Below are positions 1 to 7,315 of a DNA stretch of 12,380 nucleotides, in pieces. Where the stretch lies: NCBI GenBank assembly GCA_902783215.1, contig CACZQD010000020.1:1-12380 (forward strand). Direction: 5' to 3'. Made by a program: the position numbers and the translations under genes. The stretch is from an uncultured Erysipelotrichaceae bacterium. GTDB taxonomy: Bacteria > Bacillota_I > Bacilli_A > RF39 > UBA660. The number at the start of each line of letters is the position of its first letter. Position 1 is the stretch's first letter. Below the pieces are notes generated by a model. The model did no database searches. It saw nothing but the letters and a program-made list of their open reading frames with translations, and was not told the origin of the DNA.

Positions 1-348
1 TTCTAAATCACAAAATTTTTCAATAAAAGGATGATGATCTATTTTTATTTTATATTCAAATCTATTTGGATCTACACCATCTACTCTCTTCAAATCTGGT
101 GTATCTAATACTAATAATAATGAACTATTATACATTTCTTCTTCAAATTTATCTAAAGAACCAATATATGAATGTTTAACAGTAGGATTACCTATAACAT
201 ATACTTTTTTATTTGGAAATGTATTAAGTATTATTTCTTTTAATCCTAAAGTACTTCCTAAAGCATCTGGATCTGGTCCAATATGTCTAGCAATAACAAT
301 AGTATTATACTTTTTTATTTGCTTATATATTTTTTTAAATAAATTCAT
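1..348 (-). CDS. nrnA: DHH-family phosphoesterase (NrnA-like), N-terminal part, cut by window edge
   Basis: The visible 116 residues read from an ATG at 348 to the left edge of the window, so the C-terminal part, including the DHHA1 domain, is missing. Motif I appears as RHIGPDPDALGS (residues 21-32), giving the metal-binding His22, Asp26 and Asp28. LVLDTPD (residues 79-85) supplies the next Asp, and KIDHHP (102-107) is the Asp-His-His motif that names the superfamily. Family members of this type (NrnA, oligoribonuclease/pAp phosphatase) degrade very short RNAs and 3'-phosphoadenosine 5'-phosphate in the cytoplasm using manganese. The start is supported by AAGGAAG about 6 bases upstream. The gene lies just after the terminator of the neighbouring membrane-protein gene. 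The DHH superfamily call is firm; NrnA rather than another DHH member (for example a GdpP-like fragment) is an inference from the N-terminal start and the motif spacing. Confidence 0.85.
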   Translation of the reverse strand, partial: MNLFKKIYKQIKKYNTIVIARHIGPDPDALGSTLGLKEIILNTFPNKKVYVIGNPTVKHSYIGSLDKFEEEMYNSSLLLVLDTPDLKRVDGVDPNRFEYKIKIDHHPFIEKFCDLE

Positions 349-370
349 ATTAACTTCCTTTTCTATTTTA

Positions 371-399
371 ATTATACAATAAAATTTAATAAATTAAAA
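371..399 (-). promoter_or_regulatory. Probable promoter of the DHH phosphoesterase gene
   Basis: A perfect TATAAT -10 box lies at 376-371 on the minus strand, about 23 bases before the ATG at 348. The -35 position at 17-bp spacing (TTTTAA, 399-394) is poor, so the call rests on the -10 box and its place between the upstream terminator and the gene. Confidence 0.45.
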
Positions 400-402
400 T
401 AG

Positions 403-428
403 AAAAAAGGAAAGATTATTTATCTTCC
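403..428 (-). terminator. Intrinsic terminator of the DUF5684-like gene
   Basis: On the minus strand, GGAAGAT (428-422) pairs with ATCTTTCC (416-409) with one bulged base and a five-base loop, followed by six T (408-403). The stop codon (418-416) lies in the loop and 3' arm, so the gene's last codons build the hairpin. Confidence 0.65.
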
Positions 429-970
429 TTTGCTTTTTTCTTTTCTTCTACTGCTTTTTCAATTTTTTTAGAAACTTTTCTTACTTTACTTACTACTTTA
501 TTATCCTTTTTATCATCAAACATTGCGTTTGGCGTTAATGAAACAGTATCATCTGCATCCTTTTCCGTTACAAGTCCTAATAATGGTAATGAAACAAAAG
601 GAAATATAAACGTAATAACTATCCAACTATTTGGTTTATGAAACTTTTTAGATATATTATAAATATATACTAAAGATGCTACAAAATAAGCCGTATATCC
701 TATTGCCGACGCTTTATCTATATAGAACAAATAAAAAAATGGAGCATAATAGATTAAAAACCAATACCAATTAAGTTTTAATTGTTTAAATAACATCCAT
801 TTACCATAAAATGGAATTAATGATTCCCATCCTTCTAATCCTAGTTTTTTATAAAGTCTCCACATTCCAACAAAATATAAAACTAAAAAAGCAATACCGA
901 TAGATATAAATACTGTAACTACAAAAGCACATAAAAGCGCAACTGCACTTACAACACCTTGATCTGTCAT
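416..970 (-). CDS. Small polytopic membrane protein, DUF5684-like
   Basis: This 184-residue protein has about four hydrophobic segments (roughly 8-34, 68-84, 88-106 and 116-134) and a highly charged, lysine-rich tail from about 150 to the end that is probably cytoplasmic. After the first helix comes WRLYKKLGLEGWESLIPFY (37-55), and KKFHKP (108-113) follows the third helix. Both resemble the DUF5684 family pattern of a Trp/Tyr-rich loop with GW..lIP.Y followed by a K.FgK motif. The function of that family is not known to me. The start is well supported by AGAGAGGTGA four bases before the ATG. The gene sits directly downstream of the bacteriocin-like operon but has its own -10 box and terminator, so it is probably an independent unit. 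An immunity role for the neighbouring peptides is possible but has no support beyond position and hydrophobicity. Confidence 0.75.
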   Translation of the reverse strand: MTDQGVVSAVALLCAFVVTVFISIGIAFLVLYFVGMWRLYKKLGLEGWESLIPFYGKWMLFKQLKLNWYWFLIYYAPFFYLFYIDKASAIGYTAYFVASLVYIYNISKKFHKPNSWIVITFIFPFVSLPLLGLVTEKDADDTVSLTPNAMFDDKKDNKVVSKVRKVSKKIEKAVEEKKKAKEDK

Positions 971-995
971 AAACTCACCTCTCTATTCTAATACA

Positions 996-1004
996 ATTAT
1001 ATCA
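996..1004 (-). promoter_or_regulatory. Extended -10 promoter of the DUF5684-like gene
   Basis: TGATATAAT (1004-996, minus strand) is a perfect TATAAT preceded by the TGN extension, 25 bases before the ATG at 970. No good -35 hexamer is present at 16-18 bp. It lies just downstream of the peptide operon's terminator, which makes an independent start plausible. Confidence 0.55.
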
Positions 1005-1041
1005 GATTTTTTTAAATATAGATATATTTTTTATCATTTTT

Positions 1042-1077
1042 AAAAAAAAGTACTATAGCATTTATACTATAGCACTT
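1042..1077 (-). terminator. Strong intrinsic terminator of the exporter/peptide operon
   Basis: On the minus strand, AAGTGCTATAG (1077-1067) pairs with CTATAGTACTT (1058-1048) as an 11-bp stem containing one G-U pair, with an eight-base loop and a run of T (from 1049). It lies 18 bases after the stop of the 53-aa peptide gene and closes the operon. Confidence 0.85.
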
Positions 1078-1095
1078 AACCAAATAAAAATTTAA

Positions 1096-1257
1096 TTATA
1101 ATTTGCAGATTTTTCCTGTTTTTAATCTAATAATAGTAGTACCAACAGTTCTACCAAATTCTAATATAATTCCTCCAATACGAGCAATAGAATTTATGAG
1201 TGCGGCTGAAATATTAATACCACCTTCTACTTTTAATAATTCTTCCTTTGTTAACAT
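1096..1257 (-). CDS. Double-glycine leader bacteriocin-like precursor peptide 1 (53 aa)
   Basis: This short gene encodes a 53-residue peptide that starts MLTKEELLKVEGG and continues with a 40-residue core from INISAALI to the C-terminal KTGKICKL. The leader fits the double-glycine consensus for C39 exporters: Gly-Gly at -2/-1, Val at -4, Leu at -7, Glu at -8 and a hydrophobic residue at -12. The predicted core is hydrophobic and cationic, rich in Gly and Ile, with a GxxxG motif (G35-RTV-G39) and a single Cys three residues from the end. A strong AGGAGG lies five bases before the ATG and overlaps the stop codon of the 46-aa peptide gene, so the two are probably translationally coupled. It is the last gene of the operon before a strong terminator. 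By analogy with class IIb bacteriocins I infer a secreted membrane-active peptide working with its partner; a signalling peptide is the main alternative. Confidence 0.85.
   Translation of the reverse strand: MLTKEELLKVEGGINISAALINSIARIGGIILEFGRTVGTTIIRLKTGKICKL
1220..1251. repeat. Leader-coding direct repeat, copy in the 53-aa peptide gene
   Basis: This 32-base stretch encodes the TKEELLKVEGG part of the leader and matches 1364-1395 at 30 of 32 positions. Both differences are synonymous (AAG/AAA for Lys, TTA/CTA for Leu), whereas the core-coding sequences that follow are not alignable by eye. Confidence 0.9.
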
Positions 1258-1266
1258 AGAAACCTC

Positions 1267-1407
1267 CTAGTTACATTTTAATGGTCTTAATATACCATCA
1301 ATCAATCCTGCAATAAAAGTTACACCAGCAGCTATTAATGCACCTATACCCCATCTAATAGCTCCACCTTCTACTTTTAATAGTTCTTCTTTTGTCATCT
1401 TGTTCAT
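1267..1407 (-). CDS. Double-glycine leader bacteriocin-like precursor peptide 2 (46 aa)
   Basis: This gene encodes a 46-residue peptide with a 15-residue leader MNKMTKEELLKVEGG and a 31-residue core running from AIRWGIGALIAAG to the C-terminal RPLKCN. From TKEELL to the two glycines the leader is identical to that of the 53-aa peptide. The core is hydrophobic, with a GxxxG motif (G34-LID-G38) and one Cys next to the C-terminus. The ATG at 1407 is preferred over the in-frame ATG at 1398 because AAAGGATGG sits five bases before it. The gene begins 23 bases after the exporter's stop codon, with no promoter between. GxxxG motifs in paired short hydrophobic peptides are typical of class IIb two-peptide bacteriocins, where they let the two helices pack in the target membrane. 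That function is inferred here. Confidence 0.85.
   Translation of the reverse strand: MNKMTKEELLKVEGGAIRWGIGALIAAGVTFIAGLIDGILRPLKCN
1364..1395. repeat. Leader-coding direct repeat, copy in the 46-aa peptide gene
   Basis: This is the partner of 1220-1251, with 30 of 32 bases identical and only synonymous differences. It shows that the two leaders share an origin or are held identical by selection for one exporter. Confidence 0.9.
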
Positions 1408-1430
1408 TTTAACCATCCTTTCTCTTGTCA

Positions 1431-3551
1431 CTAAATTAGTTTTTTATCTTTTGCCAAACGCTTGAAATCATCCGTTTCCTTATATTTACTTATGTTTTTA
1501 ACTATTGTACCATCTTTAAGTTCAACTAATTGATCAAATAGATCTAGATTATCTAAGCGATGAGAAATAACAATGATGGTTTTATCAGAATATTCATTAA
1601 ATAAATTTTTTAATATCTTTCTTTCTAAATTAATATCTAATTGATTTAATCCTTCATCAATAATCAATATTTTAAATTTACTCATTAATGCTCTAGCTAA
1701 AACTATTCTTTGCCTTTCACCACCAGATATATTAAATCCATTTTCTTCTATTATTGCATTGTAACCTAAATCCGATGAAATTAACTCATCTATGTAGCAC
1801 ATTTTAGTGACTTTTAAAAATTGTGAATCGTCTTTATCTTTAATAACTATATTATTATATATAGTATCATTAAATAACATCTCATTTTGACCAATATATA
1901 TAATATCATTTTCTACTGTATCCATAGATATATTATTAATATCTACTTCATCAATAAAAACCTTATTACTACTTATTGGATAATACTTCATAACTAGTTT
2001 AAGCAAAGTACTTTTACCACTTCCACTTTGACCTATCATCATAACTTTTTTACCTTTACTTATTTCTAAATTTATATTCTTTAAAATAATATCACGATCA
2101 TTAAACGTATATGTAAAATTCTTAAATTTCATAGTACCATTGATATTAGTTTTCATGAATCCATCTTTATTATCTTTATTCATTATTTCTACAATTCTTT
2201 TAATAGCACTTTTAGATTCATTAATATCAATATCTAGATCAATAATATTGCATATTGGTTGCATAAAGAATGATAAAAGAGCAGTAAAAGTAAATAAACT
2301 ACCTAAATTCATCAATCCATTTTTTACTATAAGTGCACCCACAAGCATTATAATTATTAATCCTATATCATTAATACCTTCTTTGAGGGAATGTTGTAGA
2401 AAGAAGTTTTTTTGTAATTTTACAATACTATCAATAAATATATAATACTTATATTTAAATTTTTTTATAATGCTATTTTCCATATGATTACCTTTAACAG
2501 ATTCAAAACCACTTATAGATTCTACCATATAAGAATTTGCTTCTGCCTTAGTATTTTGAACTTTTCTTATATTATTTCGATAACTATTTCTAAACATTAT
2601 AACTGTTATTATATAGAATATCGTCATAATAAGTGAAATAATAAATAAAGTATGATTTATTATAAACATTAATATTAGAACAATGATAGTGAGTGGTAAA
2701 TCTATAAAAATAGATACAGCTACTTTACTAATAACATCTTTAATACGTGTTAAATCATTAACTCTTGATACTATATCACCAGTTGTTCTATTTCGATAAA
2801 AACGATAAGGAAGCTTAATTATTTTTTCAAAAACATCCAATGTCATATCCAAATCAATTCTCTGATTAATCTTAATTACTAATCTATTTCGTATATAATC
2901 AACTATTATTTTTAAAATGTTTATAGAAAAGAAGATAATAAAGATAAATAAAAGATAATAATTTGATTGTATACTTATACTTTTTAATATATACTCAACA
3001 AAGAATGCACTCACTATAGCTAATATTGTAAACAGTATTGACCATATGATTAACTTCTTAATTATATTTCTATGTTTATTTAATATATTCCATAAAAAAG
3101 TATAATCCTTATTATTAATAATTGGAATAGTTTTATTTGGTTGGAAGATAATTAATACACTATTATATATTTTTTCAAATTGATTAAATTTAACTTTTTT
3201 TACTTTATCTGCAGGATCACCAATTATTAAATATTTCTTTTTGTAATTAATTTCATATATAACAATAAAATGTTTATAAGATTCATCAATAATTACATTT
3301 GCAATACAAGGTAAATATATATTTTCTACTGGAAAATCTTTAAAATCACATTTTATCCCATATGAATTAAAACCTATTTCTTTTAAAGTCTCTACTAAAT
3401 GATATGCTGTTGTACCATTTCTACCCGTTTTAGTCATGTCGCGCAAATCATCCAATGGTAGATATCCTTGATAATATTTAATAACCATCGATAGACAGCA
3501 TACACCACAATCTTTAGCTTCTATTTGTTTTTCTATTGGATATTTCTTCAT
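1431..3551 (-). CDS. C39 peptidase-containing ABC exporter (bacteriocin processing and secretion)
   Basis: From the ATG at 3551 this is a 706-residue exporter with three parts: an N-terminal C39 cysteine peptidase (about 1-135), a membrane domain (about 150-430) and a C-terminal ATPase domain (about 470-706). The peptidase has the oxyanion Gln9, catalytic Cys15 in KDCGVCC, His94 in KHFIVIY and Asp112 in GDPAD. The ATPase domain shows Walker A GQSGSGKST (about 507), signature ISGGERQR (about 608), Walker B ILIIDEGLNQLD (about 631) and a SHR switch (about 663). All key residues are present, so the protein should be active. The family cuts double-glycine leaders in the cytoplasm and exports the cores, and two such precursors follow immediately. 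The ATG at 3551 is preferred over a TTG at 3581 because GAGGAGG lies five bases upstream. No accessory (HlyD-like) protein is encoded beside it. Confidence 0.93.
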   Translation of the reverse strand: MKKYPIEKQIEAKDCGVCCLSMVIKYYQGYLPLDDLRDMTKTGRNGTTAYHLVETLKEIGFNSYGIKCDFKDFPVENIYLPCIANVIIDESYKHFIVIYEINYKKKYLIIGDPADKVKKVKFNQFEKIYNSVLIIFQPNKTIPIINNKDYTFLWNILNKHRNIIKKLIIWSILFTILAIVSAFFVEYILKSISIQSNYYLLFIFIIFFSINILKIIVDYIRNRLVIKINQRIDLDMTLDVFEKIIKLPYRFYRNRTTGDIVSRVNDLTRIKDVISKVAVSIFIDLPLTIIVLILMFIINHTLFIISLIMTIFYIITVIMFRNSYRNNIRKVQNTKAEANSYMVESISGFESVKGNHMENSIIKKFKYKYYIFIDSIVKLQKNFFLQHSLKEGINDIGLIIIMLVGALIVKNGLMNLGSLFTFTALLSFFMQPICNIIDLDIDINESKSAIKRIVEIMNKDNKDGFMKTNINGTMKFKNFTYTFNDRDIILKNINLEISKGKKVMMIGQSGSGKSTLLKLVMKYYPISSNKVFIDEVDINNISMDTVENDIIYIGQNEMLFNDTIYNNIVIKDKDDSQFLKVTKMCYIDELISSDLGYNAIIEENGFNISGGERQRIVLARALMSKFKILIIDEGLNQLDINLERKILKNLFNEYSDKTIIVISHRLDNLDLFDQLVELKDGTIVKNISKYKETDDFKRLAKDKKLI

Positions 3552-3607
3552 CTTTGCCTCCTCACTTATATAATTCGACAAAAATGATTAATTTCCTTCT
3601 TATATTT

Positions 3608-3638
3608 AAAAAAAATATCAATTTTCTGATATTTTTTT
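3608..3638 (-). terminator. Weak A/T-rich terminator hairpin after the 537-aa protein gene
   Basis: On the minus strand the 3' end of the gene forms a self-complementary stem (3638-3627 with 3620-3609) around a six-base loop, ending in eight T (3615-3608). The TGA stop codon (3620-3618) is inside the stem. Only one G-C pair is present, so termination may be leaky into the exporter operon. The structure is also symmetric enough to act on the other strand. Confidence 0.45.
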
Positions 3639-5231
3639 ACTTTTCAAATGATAAATCTTTTTAACAATAGCAATATTAACATATTTATTAATTTCTGTAT
3701 CACTATCTGTAATAAACTTTGCAGCAAAATCTTGTTTTCTTTTTTCTAATTGATTTTCATTACGTTTTTCATTTAATAATACAGATGCTACTGCACTCCT
3801 ATATAATCTTCCATAATAATTAGTACTATCATTTAACAATTCATTATCAACATCTATATAAACATTTAAATATGATGTAATATTACCATTTTTAACTATT
3901 TTAATATTAACTATTTTTTCCTCTTCATCAATATATTCAATAGCACATAATCCATCACTAGTTTGAATAATTGGAATAGATGATGTAATTATTTGATTAT
4001 TCAATGTATATGTATATATATTATTTGCTACACTATCTAAAAATGTTGCTTTTTTTTCAATAGTATCAATAATTTTATGACATTCTTCATCATTACAACA
4101 CTTATACTTAAGCGCTACTGCAGCATATAAATATGGAATAAGTTTTTGAATTCTTAAATCACAATAACTTAAAAATATATTACATCTATCAAAAGATAAA
4201 ATATCATCTATATCTTTTAACATTGTATTAACTATATTAGTATTCAATTGATAACTAACTGATAAATTATTATTAGTAGTTTTATACATATAAAATAAAC
4301 AATGATACATTTTTAAATTAATTTCAGTACAAAAATCAACCTCTTGATTATTTAAATAATAGTGATACTCACCATCTTTAATTTGGACTTTATAATTTTT
4401 TAAATTTAAACTATCATACTTAATAATATAATTATCATTAAGTCTTTTAAGTACATCATCATTAGTAATTATACTATATAAAAAGCAAGCTAAATTATAA
4501 CTCATAACTTTATCAATACAATTATCAGACTCTTCACATTTACTAGCAATAAATCGTTGCAAATCAGAAGCCGTATATGGATTATTTTGTTGTTTTAATA
4601 TACACTCTTCTATATATTCTTGAATAATATTAGAAACATATCGATTATAATTAATTTTATTAGTATCTCTTACTATTCCTATATTATTTATTTGGTAAAT
4701 AAAAGGATTTAAAGGATTTAAATATTTCTGAAAATTATTACGGGTAATAAACTCAACAACATTTTGTACTTCTTTTTTTGAATACAGTGCAACTACAAAA
4801 TTATCATTACGATTAATTTTAGTAATACGAGTTTTAAAACTAATTTTACTTTTTAATAAATAATCTATTATACTAATAATAACATCTTTATATTTTTCTA
4901 CATTAATAGATAAATATATTTGAATAGATTCATTGATACTTGGTAAATGTTTATTAAATCTTACATCTACTATTTTTAAATATTGTCCCTTATTTTTATT
5001 GATATATACTAAATCAATATCACTTCCTATACGTAAATATGAACTAATATATTTTTTTATAGTTTTATCAATAAACGAAATAATTTGATTAACATCTTCC
5101 TCTAATGAAACAGTTGAACAATGATAGCTACATAAATCTTGATATATTTCTTCACCGGTTGGTCCCTGCTTAACTACCATATCATTTATTTTATTTTTAT
5201 ATATATTTAAATATTCATCGATCATATTCAT
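3618..5231 (-). CDS. Unrecognised 537-aa cytoplasmic protein, possible HopA1-like segment
   Basis: I do not recognise this protein with confidence. It has no signal peptide or membrane segment, is rich in Asn, Ile, Lys and Tyr, and carries scattered cysteines. Residues about 104-210 run as follows: a strand IQIYLSIN, a helix, then KISFKTR, an R.DN.VVALY strand, a helix, and NPFIYQINNIGIVRD. This order resembles the HopA1-like domain (first seen in a type III effector) found in some RiPP gene clusters, but the match is pattern-level only. The N-terminal part contains KQGPTGEEIYQDL (21-33). The ATG at 5231 is preferred over an upstream TTG at 5246 because GAGGGT lies seven bases before it; a second ATG is at 5225. 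The gene overlaps the 43-aa peptide gene by 17 bases and so is probably translationally coupled to it. It belongs to the transketolase transcript and ends in a hairpin. Confidence 0.7.
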   Translation of the reverse strand: MNMIDEYLNIYKNKINDMVVKQGPTGEEIYQDLCSYHCSTVSLEEDVNQIISFIDKTIKKYISSYLRIGSDIDLVYINKNKGQYLKIVDVRFNKHLPSINESIQIYLSINVEKYKDVIISIIDYLLKSKISFKTRITKINRNDNFVVALYSKKEVQNVVEFITRNNFQKYLNPLNPFIYQINNIGIVRDTNKINYNRYVSNIIQEYIEECILKQQNNPYTASDLQRFIASKCEESDNCIDKVMSYNLACFLYSIITNDDVLKRLNDNYIIKYDSLNLKNYKVQIKDGEYHYYLNNQEVDFCTEINLKMYHCLFYMYKTTNNNLSVSYQLNTNIVNTMLKDIDDILSFDRCNIFLSYCDLRIQKLIPYLYAAVALKYKCCNDEECHKIIDTIEKKATFLDSVANNIYTYTLNNQIITSSIPIIQTSDGLCAIEYIDEEEKIVNIKIVKNGNITSYLNVYIDVDNELLNDSTNYYGRLYRSAVASVLLNEKRNENQLEKRKQDFAAKFITDSDTEINKYVNIAIVKKIYHLKSKKISEN

Positions 5232-5346
5232 GAGATTTACCCTCAACTAAAGGTAACTTAGCAATATCTAATTCTTCAATATCAATATTACATACTACCT
5301 CTTCATCTATATTATCTTCTATAACAAAATCTATTTCATTAGACAT
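5215..5346 (-). CDS. Acidic 43-aa peptide of unknown function, possible RiPP precursor
   Basis: This short gene begins at an ATG (5346) with a strong AAGGAG seven bases upstream, 11 bases after the transketolase stop codon, and overlaps the start of the 537-aa protein by 17 bases. The peptide begins MSNEIDFVIEDNIDEEVVCN and ends LPLVEGKSHEYDR. It is strongly acidic over residues 4-27 (Glu/Asp rich, with IEELDIAKLPL at 23-33) and has a short polar tail and one Cys. There is no double glycine and no hydrophobic core. The layout of a small acidic peptide immediately before a larger unknown protein resembles a leader-bearing RiPP precursor with its modifying enzyme, but it could equally be a small regulatory subunit or a spacer ORF that couples translation. 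Its good ribosome binding site and tight fit argue that it is translated. Confidence 0.6.
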   Translation of the reverse strand: MSNEIDFVIEDNIDEEVVCNIDIEELDIAKLPLVEGKSHEYDR

Positions 5347-5357
5347 ACTTAACTCCT

Positions 5358-7292
5358 TTATTTCACTGACAACAATTCTATTATTCTCATTTTTATTTGC
5401 TCATAATCAAAATTAAATTGATTTAATAATTCATCTGCTTTTGCACTTTTTCCGAATGTATCGATACTAATAATATGATTAGTAAAATCAAACCAACTAT
5501 ATTTACTACTCGCCTCAATAACAACTTTTTTAATATTAGTAGGTAAAACACTTACTTGATATTCTGTATCTTGATTTAAAAATATTTCTTTTGATGGCAT
5601 ACTAACTACTCTAATGTGATAATCTTTTAATTCTTGCTTTATTTTATGAGCAATCGACAATTCTGAACCAGTAGCAATTATAATTAATTCCAAGTCTTCA
5701 TCATCATCTAATATATATCCACCTTTTAATGATTTTAAACTAGAAGTATTTTCAAGTTGAACTACATCTGAACGTGATAAAATTAATGATGATGGATTAT
5801 TAGTATTATTTAAAATACTTTGCCAACACCCTACTAATTCTTTTGCATCAGCCGGTCTATAAACATTTAAATTCGGTATGCTTCTTAACATAACTAATTG
5901 CTCAACTGGTTGATGTGTGGGTCCATCTTCACCAACTAAAATAGAGTCATGTGTAAATACATATGTTACAGGCAAATGCATAAGTGCAGACATACGAATT
6001 GCAGGTTTTAAATAATCACTAAAACATAAAAAAGTTGATCCAAATGGTCTTAATTTTAAAAGCGCTAATCCATTCATTATTGCTCCCATCGCATGTTCAC
6101 GGATTCCAAACCAAATATTTCTACCTTCAAAATTAGAAGAACTTACGTCACCCATATTTGTTAAATATGCTTTTGTTGAACTATTTAAATCCGCACTTCC
6201 TCCAACAAACATGTTTATATGACGCGCTATTTCCAACATTATTTTCTGATTAGTAACTCTTGTAGATTCCGGTTTATTTGGTAAATCATAGTTATAATTC
6301 AAAATATTATACTTATTAAATCCAAATAAATCTTTAATAGCATTTATATTTTTATTCAATTTATCATTAACATACCTAGAACAATTTATAATTGATTCTT
6401 CATATAATTTATGTGTCCTTGAGTTTATTATATCAATCAATTGTTTTCTAGCCTTTTCATTAACATAAAATGGTTCGTTTGATGTATTTAATTTCTTTTT
6501 TAACTGAGTAATATCATCGATATCTAAAGGTTTACCATGAACTTTATTCGTATTTTCTAAATTTGATCCGTAACCTAATTTTGTTTTTATTTCAATAAAA
6601 GAAGGTTTATCTGATTTTTTTGCTTTTTCAATAGCAGCATTTAACTTATCTAAATCATTACCATCATCTACTAAAAAAGTATCAAAACCAAATGACTCAA
6701 ATCGCTTCATAACATTTTCTCTAAATGTATTATCCGTAGATCCATCCAAAGTCATACTATTAGAATCATATAAAACAATTAAATTATTTAATTTTAAAGT
6801 TCCAGCTAACGAACAAGCTTCATAACTAATACCTTCCATTAAATCTCCATCGCCAACCAATACATAAGTATTAAATTGATAAAATGGATATCTATTGTGT
6901 AATAATCTTTCTCCCAAAGCAATTCCAACAGATGTTGCAATTCCTTGTCCTAAAGGTCCAGTAGAACACTCCACACCAGGTGTTTTACCTACTTCAGGAT
7001 GACCTGGTGTTTTTGAATCCAATTGGCGAAAACTTTTTAAATCAGATACTTTTAAATCAAAACCACACATAAACAAAGTAGCATATAAAAGAGCAGAACC
7101 ATGACCAGCTGACATAATAAATCGATCTCGATTATACCAACTAGGATTAGATGGAATTACATTTAAATGATTTGCATATAACGTATATAATATTGGAGCA
7201 GATGATAAAACAATTCCTGGATGTCCACTTTTTGCTTCATTAATCATATCAATTCCAAGTGCTTTTATATTAGCAATAATTTCACTATCCAT
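5358..7292 (-). CDS. tkt: Transketolase
   Basis: This complete 644-residue, thiamine-diphosphate-dependent enzyme moves two-carbon ketol units between sugar phosphates in the non-oxidative pentose phosphate pathway. Visible hallmarks are KSGHPG (21-26), GHGSALLYATL (63-73), GPLGQGIA (112-119), the cofactor-binding GDGDLMEG (148-155), YDSNSMTLDG (175-184) and VHGKPL (251-256). In the second half are IREHAMGAIMNG, with the Glu that activates the cofactor, and EDGPTHQPVEQL in the Pyr domain. Length is close to the 660-residue family norm. The start at 7292 has GGGAGGG four bases upstream and a near-consensus promoter. No other pentose phosphate gene lies nearby. The stop is TGA, followed 11 bases later by the 43-aa peptide gene, so a housekeeping enzyme appears to lead an operon with two unknown genes. 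Confidence 0.97.
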   Translation of the reverse strand: MDSEIIANIKALGIDMINEAKSGHPGIVLSSAPILYTLYANHLNVIPSNPSWYNRDRFIMSAGHGSALLYATLFMCGFDLKVSDLKSFRQLDSKTPGHPEVGKTPGVECSTGPLGQGIATSVGIALGERLLHNRYPFYQFNTYVLVGDGDLMEGISYEACSLAGTLKLNNLIVLYDSNSMTLDGSTDNTFRENVMKRFESFGFDTFLVDDGNDLDKLNAAIEKAKKSDKPSFIEIKTKLGYGSNLENTNKVHGKPLDIDDITQLKKKLNTSNEPFYVNEKARKQLIDIINSRTHKLYEESIINCSRYVNDKLNKNINAIKDLFGFNKYNILNYNYDLPNKPESTRVTNQKIMLEIARHINMFVGGSADLNSSTKAYLTNMGDVSSSNFEGRNIWFGIREHAMGAIMNGLALLKLRPFGSTFLCFSDYLKPAIRMSALMHLPVTYVFTHDSILVGEDGPTHQPVEQLVMLRSIPNLNVYRPADAKELVGCWQSILNNTNNPSSLILSRSDVVQLENTSSLKSLKGGYILDDDEDLELIIIATGSELSIAHKIKQELKDYHIRVVSMPSKEIFLNQDTEYQVSVLPTNIKKVVIEASSKYSWFDFTNHIISIDTFGKSAKADELLNQFNFDYEQIKMRIIELLSVK

Positions 7293-7315
7293 GTTGCCCT
7301 CCCTATTCTAAAAAA

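Noticed and set aside
2140..2445. Open frame of 101 codons on the plus strand inside the exporter gene
   Set aside because: It is antisense to the membrane domain of the exporter, and its hydrophobic composition simply mirrors the AT-rich opposite strand. It has no family resemblance.
3552..3581. Longer exporter start at a TTG (3581), adding ten residues
   Set aside because: The GAGGAGG site lies between this TTG and the ATG at 3551, which matches the usual start of C39 peptidase domains.
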